Position numbers and translations under genes: made by a program
Shown: positions 60,097-64,000 of the stretch, piece by piece
Position numbering within the stretch: the first letter of the stretch is position 1
Layout of the letters: every line of letters begins with the position of its first letter
Notes under the pieces: model-generated
Database searches by the model: none
The model's input: only the letters and a program-made list of their open reading frames with translations
What the model was told of the DNA's origin: nothing
Assembly (NCBI GenBank): GCA_022827685.1
Contig: JAJEIH010000049.1
Span: 62,001-126,000 of the forward strand
Direction of reading: 5' to 3'
Source: Alphaproteobacteria bacterium
Lineage (GTDB): Bacteria > Pseudomonadota > Alphaproteobacteria > Bin95
Length of the DNA: 64,000 bases

Positions 60097-61345
60097 CGCC
60101 CCCTCCCCAGCCGGGAACCCGGACCTCGACGGGCCGCATCAGCGGGTGGCTGTCGATGACGCCGCCCGGCAGGAGCGCGGGAAAGGCCGCCTGCGCCCAG
60201 CGCACGAGCTGCACCGCCGGCGCGCCGAGCAGCCATTTCGCCGCCGGCTGGCGCCACAGCACGTGGTCCATCGCATCGTTCGGGCGGTAGGGGGCGTCGG
60301 CGATGCCGTCGCCGTCGAGGTCGAAGGCGGCGAAGTCGGACCAGTGGTTGCCGCGGCCCTTCTCGGACCAGTCCATCCACCGGGTGCCGGCATATTTCAC
60401 CTGCGTGCGGTTGGCGATGAAGGCATTGCCGGAGATTGCGTTGCGCTCGGAGCCTGCGGTGAAGTGGATGCCGATGGCGCAACCCTCGAACCGGTTGTCC
60501 TCGATCCGGTTCTTGTGCGCGTTGTAGATGAAGGCACAGCGATTGGCCCCGTCCAGCACGAGATTGCCGCGAACCTTCGAGCTGTTGGCGTAGTTCAGCA
60601 TGATGCCGTGCTCGGCGTCGCCGACAGAGGCGTTGCCGAGCACCTTCACGCGCTTGGAATACATGATCGCGTAGCCGAGGTCGTTGCCGATGGAGAGGTT
60701 GCCCTCGACCGTGCTGCTGTGGGCGTACATGTAGTGGACCGCGAAGCGCAGGTCGCGGAACCGGTTGTTCCGGAAGATGTTTTTCTTCGAGGTATTGACG
60801 AAGATGCCGTCCCGGCCCCAGCGGATGTCGTTGCCCTCCACGACCGCGCCGGGCGCGTTCCAGACATAGACGCCGTTGCCGCGGGCATTGACGCGATGGT
60901 CCCGGCGCCCCTCGATGACATTGCCGGCGACGCGGGCATTGCGCGCGCCGTGGATATCGACGCCGTGGAGATTGCCGAGGAGCCGGTTGCCCCGGACCAG
61001 GGCGCGGGCGGCTTTCCGGCCGAGCCGGATGCCGGAATCGATGGTCTCGTGCGAGGAGCCGGAGCCGCGTATCTCCAGCCCGCCGATCTCGACATCCGGC
61101 GCGAGCACGGAAATGACGCTGCCGGTTCCGGGGCCGGCGATGACGGCGCCGGCCCGGCCCCGCAGCACGAGCGGCCGGTCGATCTCCACGCCGCCTTCAT
61201 GGGTGCCGGGAGCAAGGAGGAGCACATCCCCCGTCCCGGCGGCTTCGATGGCGGCGGCCAGCGCGCCGGGCCGCGCGGGCACCTCCCGCTCCGCCGCGAG
61301 CGCGGGCGAAGCGATAAGGGCCAGCGCGAGCCCGGCGCGGAGCAT
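60086..61345 (-). CDS. nosD: NosD periplasmic copper-site assembly protein
   Basis: A 419-residue right-handed beta-helix protein (CASH/PbH1 repeats) that moves copper from NosL to NosZ. Signal peptide [17 protein letters not shown] (1-17). Repeats contain characteristic N-x-I/V turns, such as VRGNRLLGNLHGVDIHGA, VEGNDIRWGRDGIFVNTS and VEGNLSIGNDLGYAIMYS. Start ATG 61345 shares its A with the nosZ stop (TGATG), so translation is coupled to the reductase. Length is normal for the family. Confidence 0.94.
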   Translation of the reverse strand: MLRAGLALALIASPALAAEREVPARPGALAAAIEAAGTGDVLLLAPGTHEGGVEIDRPLVLRGRAGAVIAGPGTGSVISVLAPDVEIGGLEIRGSGSSHETIDSGIRLGRKAARALVRGNRLLGNLHGVDIHGARNARVAGNVIEGRRDHRVNARGNGVYVWNAPGAVVEGNDIRWGRDGIFVNTSKKNIFRNNRFRDLRFAVHYMYAHSSTVEGNLSIGNDLGYAIMYSKRVKVLGNASVGDAEHGIMLNYANSSKVRGNLVLDGANRCAFIYNAHKNRIEDNRFEGCAIGIHFTAGSERNAISGNAFIANRTQVKYAGTRWMDWSEKGRGNHWSDFAAFDLDGDGIADAPYRPNDAMDHVLWRQPAAKWLLGAPAVQLVRWAQAAFPALLPGGVIDSHPLMRPVEVRVPGWGGGDGG

Positions 61346-63249
61346 CACGCGGCTCTCGGCTCGACGAACATCCGCCCGCGCATCTCCATGTGGAGCGCAT
61401 GGCAGAACCACTGGCAGTAGAACCAGTGGACCCCCGGGCGGTCGGCGGTGAAGGTGACCGAGGCCGTCGCCTGCGGCGCGATCTCGAAGGCGATGCCGTA
61501 ATTCGACAGGCAGAAGCCGTGGGTCACGTCGTCCACATCGTCGAGATTGGTGATGTAGATCGTCACCTCGTCGCCCTGCCGGACCGTGAACTTCTCCATC
61601 GAGAACTCGGGCGCGACCGAATACATGTAGATGCGCACCTTGTTGCCGTCGCGGATCGGCTCCTCGGCGCCGTCCTCCAGATCGACGCCGTCCGCCGCCG
61701 CCTGCCTGACGGCGTCGGAGAAGATCGGGTCGTCCCGGTCCCATATGGTCTTCGGGTTCACGATGTCCCGGCGCACGATGATGCAGTCATGCGGCTCGGC
61801 GAAGGTCGCCCCGTCATGGACCACCTTCATCTCGTCCGACGAGATGTCGATGAGCTGCTCGTTCTCGGGCTTCAGCGGCCCGACATTGATGAAGCGGTCC
61901 TTGGAGAACTTGTTCATCGAAACGAGCCACTTGCCGTCCGCCTCGGCCGTCTCGCCCATCGTGGTGTGGTTGTGTCCGGGCTGGTACTGGACATCGACCT
62001 TGGAGATGATCGGGTCCACGTCCTCGCCCGCATAGGCGCGCACGGCCTTTTCCAGGTCCCACTTCACCACCTGGCTGTCGAGGAAGAGCGTGGTGAAGGC
62101 GCCGCCCTTGCCGTCGAAGGCGGTGTGGAGCGGCCCCAGGCCCAGCTGCGGCTCGGCGACGATGCAGGACCGCGGATCGGCGTTCTCGGAGAACAGCGCA
62201 TCCACCTTCGTCACGTCGATGACCGAGACCGTGGGCGAGAGCTTGCCGTTGATGACGACATGGCGCTTGTCCGGGGCGGTGTTGCAGCCGTGCGGGCTGT
62301 TGGGAATCGGCACGTAGCGCGTGTATTTCGAGCCCTTGCGCCCGTCGAGCACGCGCACCCCGTTCAGCACCTGCCCGTCGCCGGCCGCCACGCCCGCCTC
62401 GATGGCCTTGATGTCGAAGATGACGCAGTGGTCGGTCTCGCTCTCGGTCATTTCGGCCAGCGTCATCCCCATCTCGGAGTTGTAGCTGGTGGCGAAGGCG
62501 TATTTGCCCTGGTAGTCGGCGTCGCAATTGTCGAGATTGCCGGAGACCATCACCTGCCAGGAGACCGTCATCGTGTCGCCGTCTATGGCGGTGAAGATGT
62601 TGACGTAGTCCTCCGGGCTGTCGAGGATCTTGCCGTCATTGACGAGCGGCGTCTCGTGCTCGCCATTGGCGAAGACATAGCCTGTGCGCGGGTATTTCTG
62701 CGGGCGCAGGCCGTGGATGTCCGCCGCGTTCGGGATCTCGATGACCTTGTCGCACTTCATGATGTCGCAGCGCACCCGCGCGACCCGCGTGTTGGCCTTG
62801 TCGTTCATGAACAGGTAGCGGCCGTCATAGGTGCCGTCGGTGAACGACATATGCGGGTGGTGGAGGTCGCCATTGTCGTAGGTGAGGCGGCCCCTGGCGG
62901 CGAGGAACGCCTTGGTTTCCGGCAGGAGGCCCTCGGTCAGCACCTTGAGGCTCTCATTGGTCTGGCCCCAGCCCGACGCCGAGCAGCGGTTGAAGACCGG
63001 CACGCGCATCAGCTCGCGCATGGACGGGATGCCCAGAATGCGCAGCTCGCCCGTCTGGCCGGACGACCAGAAGCCGTAATAGTCGTCGAGCTGGCCGGGC
63101 GCGAGCGCGTGGCTGCCCGCGGCGGCGTGTGCGCGCGGCGGGTTTGCGACGCCCGCAGCGGCCGTCGCCGCCGCCGCCACCGCCCCGCTTGCGGTCGCCC
63201 GCATGAGGCCGCGCCGGGTGACGCGGAGTTTATTCGCTTTGCCTGTCAT
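61345..63249 (-). CDS. nosZ: Nitrous-oxide reductase, TAT-exported (clade I type)
   Basis: A 634-residue periplasmic enzyme reducing N2O to N2. Twin-arginine signal TRRGLMRAT (Arg12-Arg13). CuZ histidines are visible in [41 protein letters not shown] and EPHDCII. CuA is C612-x3-C616-x3-H620-x2-M623 in the cupredoxin domain. The TAT signal and the nosR/nosX neighbours mark clade I. The nosZ ATG overlaps the nosR stop by 4 bp, closer than the separate promoter-bearing gap often found before nosZ. Confidence 0.97.
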   Translation of the reverse strand: MTGKANKLRVTRRGLMRATASGAVAAAATAAAGVANPPRAHAAAGSHALAPGQLDDYYGFWSSGQTGELRILGIPSMRELMRVPVFNRCSASGWGQTNESLKVLTEGLLPETKAFLAARGRLTYDNGDLHHPHMSFTDGTYDGRYLFMNDKANTRVARVRCDIMKCDKVIEIPNAADIHGLRPQKYPRTGYVFANGEHETPLVNDGKILDSPEDYVNIFTAIDGDTMTVSWQVMVSGNLDNCDADYQGKYAFATSYNSEMGMTLAEMTESETDHCVIFDIKAIEAGVAAGDGQVLNGVRVLDGRKGSKYTRYVPIPNSPHGCNTAPDKRHVVINGKLSPTVSVIDVTKVDALFSENADPRSCIVAEPQLGLGPLHTAFDGKGGAFTTLFLDSQVVKWDLEKAVRAYAGEDVDPIISKVDVQYQPGHNHTTMGETAEADGKWLVSMNKFSKDRFINVGPLKPENEQLIDISSDEMKVVHDGATFAEPHDCIIVRRDIVNPKTIWDRDDPIFSDAVRQAAADGVDLEDGAEEPIRDGNKVRIYMYSVAPEFSMEKFTVRQGDEVTIYITNLDDVDDVTHGFCLSNYGIAFEIAPQATASVTFTADRPGVHWFYCQWFCHALHMEMRGRMFVEPRAA

Positions 63250-64000
63250 GGACTTCCCTCCTTCCGGGATGTGGGTGGATTGGGCGCCCCGGCGAGCGCG
63301 GCGCTGAGCGCGCCGGCGCTGCGGGCGAGGCGTTCCCGGCTCCGTTGCCGCTTGATGCAGACCGGGCATTTGGCCGTGGACTGGTAGAGCACCTGGCAGT
63401 GCAGGCAGTTCACGCATTCGTTCGGGTTGATCTCGCCCGTCGGGTGGATGGCCTGGACGGGGCACTCGTTCGCGCAGAGCTGGCAGGGATGGCCGCACTC
63501 GTGGTAGCGCCGCAGCCAGGCGAACATGCGGACCCGCGCGGGGATCGCGAGCGCGGCGCCGAGCGGGCAGAGATAGCGGCAGAAGAAACGCTCGACGAAG
63601 AGCCCGGCGGCCAGCAGCGAAACGGCGAACAGCACGAACGGCCATTCGCGGGCGAATTTCAGCACGATGGCGGTCTTGAACGGCTCGACCTCGGCGAAGG
63701 TCTCGGCCAGCGGAATCGAGGCGAGCGAGATGCCGAACAGGCCGAGGAACAGCACATACTTCACCGGCCAGAGCCGTTCGTGCAGGCCCCAGGGAAGCTC
63801 CCATTGCGGCACGCGGAGCGCGCGCGCCGCCTTGTTGGTGAGTTCCTGCAGGGCGCCGAAGGGGCACAGCCAGCCGCAATAGGCGCCCCGCCCCCAGAAG
63901 ATCAGCGCCGCCGCCACCGAGAACCAGAGGATGAAGACCAGCGGGTCGAGCAGGAACGCATCCCAGGCGAAGCCCGTGCGCAGGCTGCCGAACAGCGCCA
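63246..64000 (-). CDS. nosR: NosR flavo/iron-sulphur membrane protein, C-terminal part (gene continues beyond window)
   Basis: About 250 C-terminal residues are visible; the FMN-binding periplasmic domain lies outside the window. [20 protein letters not shown] is the NosR/NapH signature, repeated as [14 protein letters not shown]. Two [4Fe-4S] ferredoxin motifs follow, [14 protein letters not shown] and [10 protein letters not shown], ending KCPVCIKRQ. NosR feeds quinol electrons to NosZ and is needed for nos expression. It is the first recognisable nos gene here and upstream of nosZ. Confidence 0.95.
   Translation of the reverse strand, partial: ALFGSLRTGFAWDAFLLDPLVFILWFSVAAALIFWGRGAYCGWLCPFGALQELTNKAARALRVPQWELPWGLHERLWPVKYVLFLGLFGISLASIPLAETFAEVEPFKTAIVLKFAREWPFVLFAVSLLAAGLFVERFFCRYLCPLGAALAIPARVRMFAWLRRYHECGHPCQLCANECPVQAIHPTGEINPNECVNCLHCQVLYQSTAKCPVCIKRQRSRERLARSAGALSAALAGAPNPPTSRKEGSP

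Noticed and set aside
1-64000. tRNA, rRNA, riboswitch, CRISPR or complete IS/prophage
   Set aside because: I scanned for T-loop consensus, regularly spaced repeats, transposase or integrase motifs and terminal inverted repeats and saw none. A covariance-model search would be needed to exclude small RNAs.

Overview
The window is a very GC-rich, gene-dense piece of an alphaproteobacterial chromosome. Four things point there: a TrcR (DUF1013) regulator, a DUF1192 gene next to a quinone oxidoreductase, the gene order hemJ-hemH-hemE / ppsR-maf-aroE-coaE-dnaQ that flanks the replication origin in several Alphaproteobacteria, and a class I lysyl-tRNA synthetase. The aerobic oxidative enzymes (P450s, a molybdenum hydroxylase, a PQQ dehydrogenase) combined with a TAT-type nitrous oxide reductase suggest a metabolically flexible, probably free-living heterotroph of the Rhodospirillales type. 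Lineage below class is a guess. I saw no tRNA, rRNA, CRISPR array or complete insertion sequence.

Layout, left to right. 1-6 kb: the end of a crotonase, a truncated XRE antitoxin relic, a cupin, and a glucose/mannose-type ABC transporter (gtsA, stem-loop, gtsB, gtsC, ATPase). 6-10 kb: two closely related P450s with a 3Fe-4S ferredoxin, then DUF1192 divergent from a quinone oxidoreductase. 10-24 kb: a catabolic block with a three-subunit molybdenum hydroxylase, an ornithine-cyclodeaminase homologue, hydantoinase A/B, a VOC protein, a PQQ dehydrogenase, an N-carbamoyl amidohydrolase, an amidohydrolase and an orphan ParD antitoxin. 24-30 kb: a double GFA-domain protein, trcR, an EamA exporter, a phosphodiesterase, and an ArsR-SRPBCC-dehalogenase operon.

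30-44 kb: haem genes hemE-hemH-hemJ run leftward and ppsR-maf-aroE-coaE-dnaQ run rightward from a 258-bp gap with DnaA-box-like sites, the best candidate for the chromosomal origin. Rightward transcription continues through a nucleotidyltransferase-like protein, GNAT, VWA and membrane J-domain proteins, then galU-ugd-phosphomannomutase (UDP-glucuronate and sugar phosphates for surface polysaccharide), a conserved small protein, a beta-hydroxyacid dehydrogenase and a DUF2461 protein.

44-54 kb: a peptidoglycan amidase behind a short leader ORF, lysK, a DinG/Rad3 helicase, a low-GC orphan gene, a carboxymuconolactone decarboxylase-family protein, an MFS transporter and yqgE. Three small one-helix coiled-coil paralogues are scattered across the window (5.8, 47.5 and 51.5 kb). 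54-64 kb: a ScsB/DsbD-type thiol reductase converges on a tightly overlapping nosR(partial)-Z-D-F-Y-L-X-cytochrome c operon for reduction of nitrous oxide to dinitrogen.
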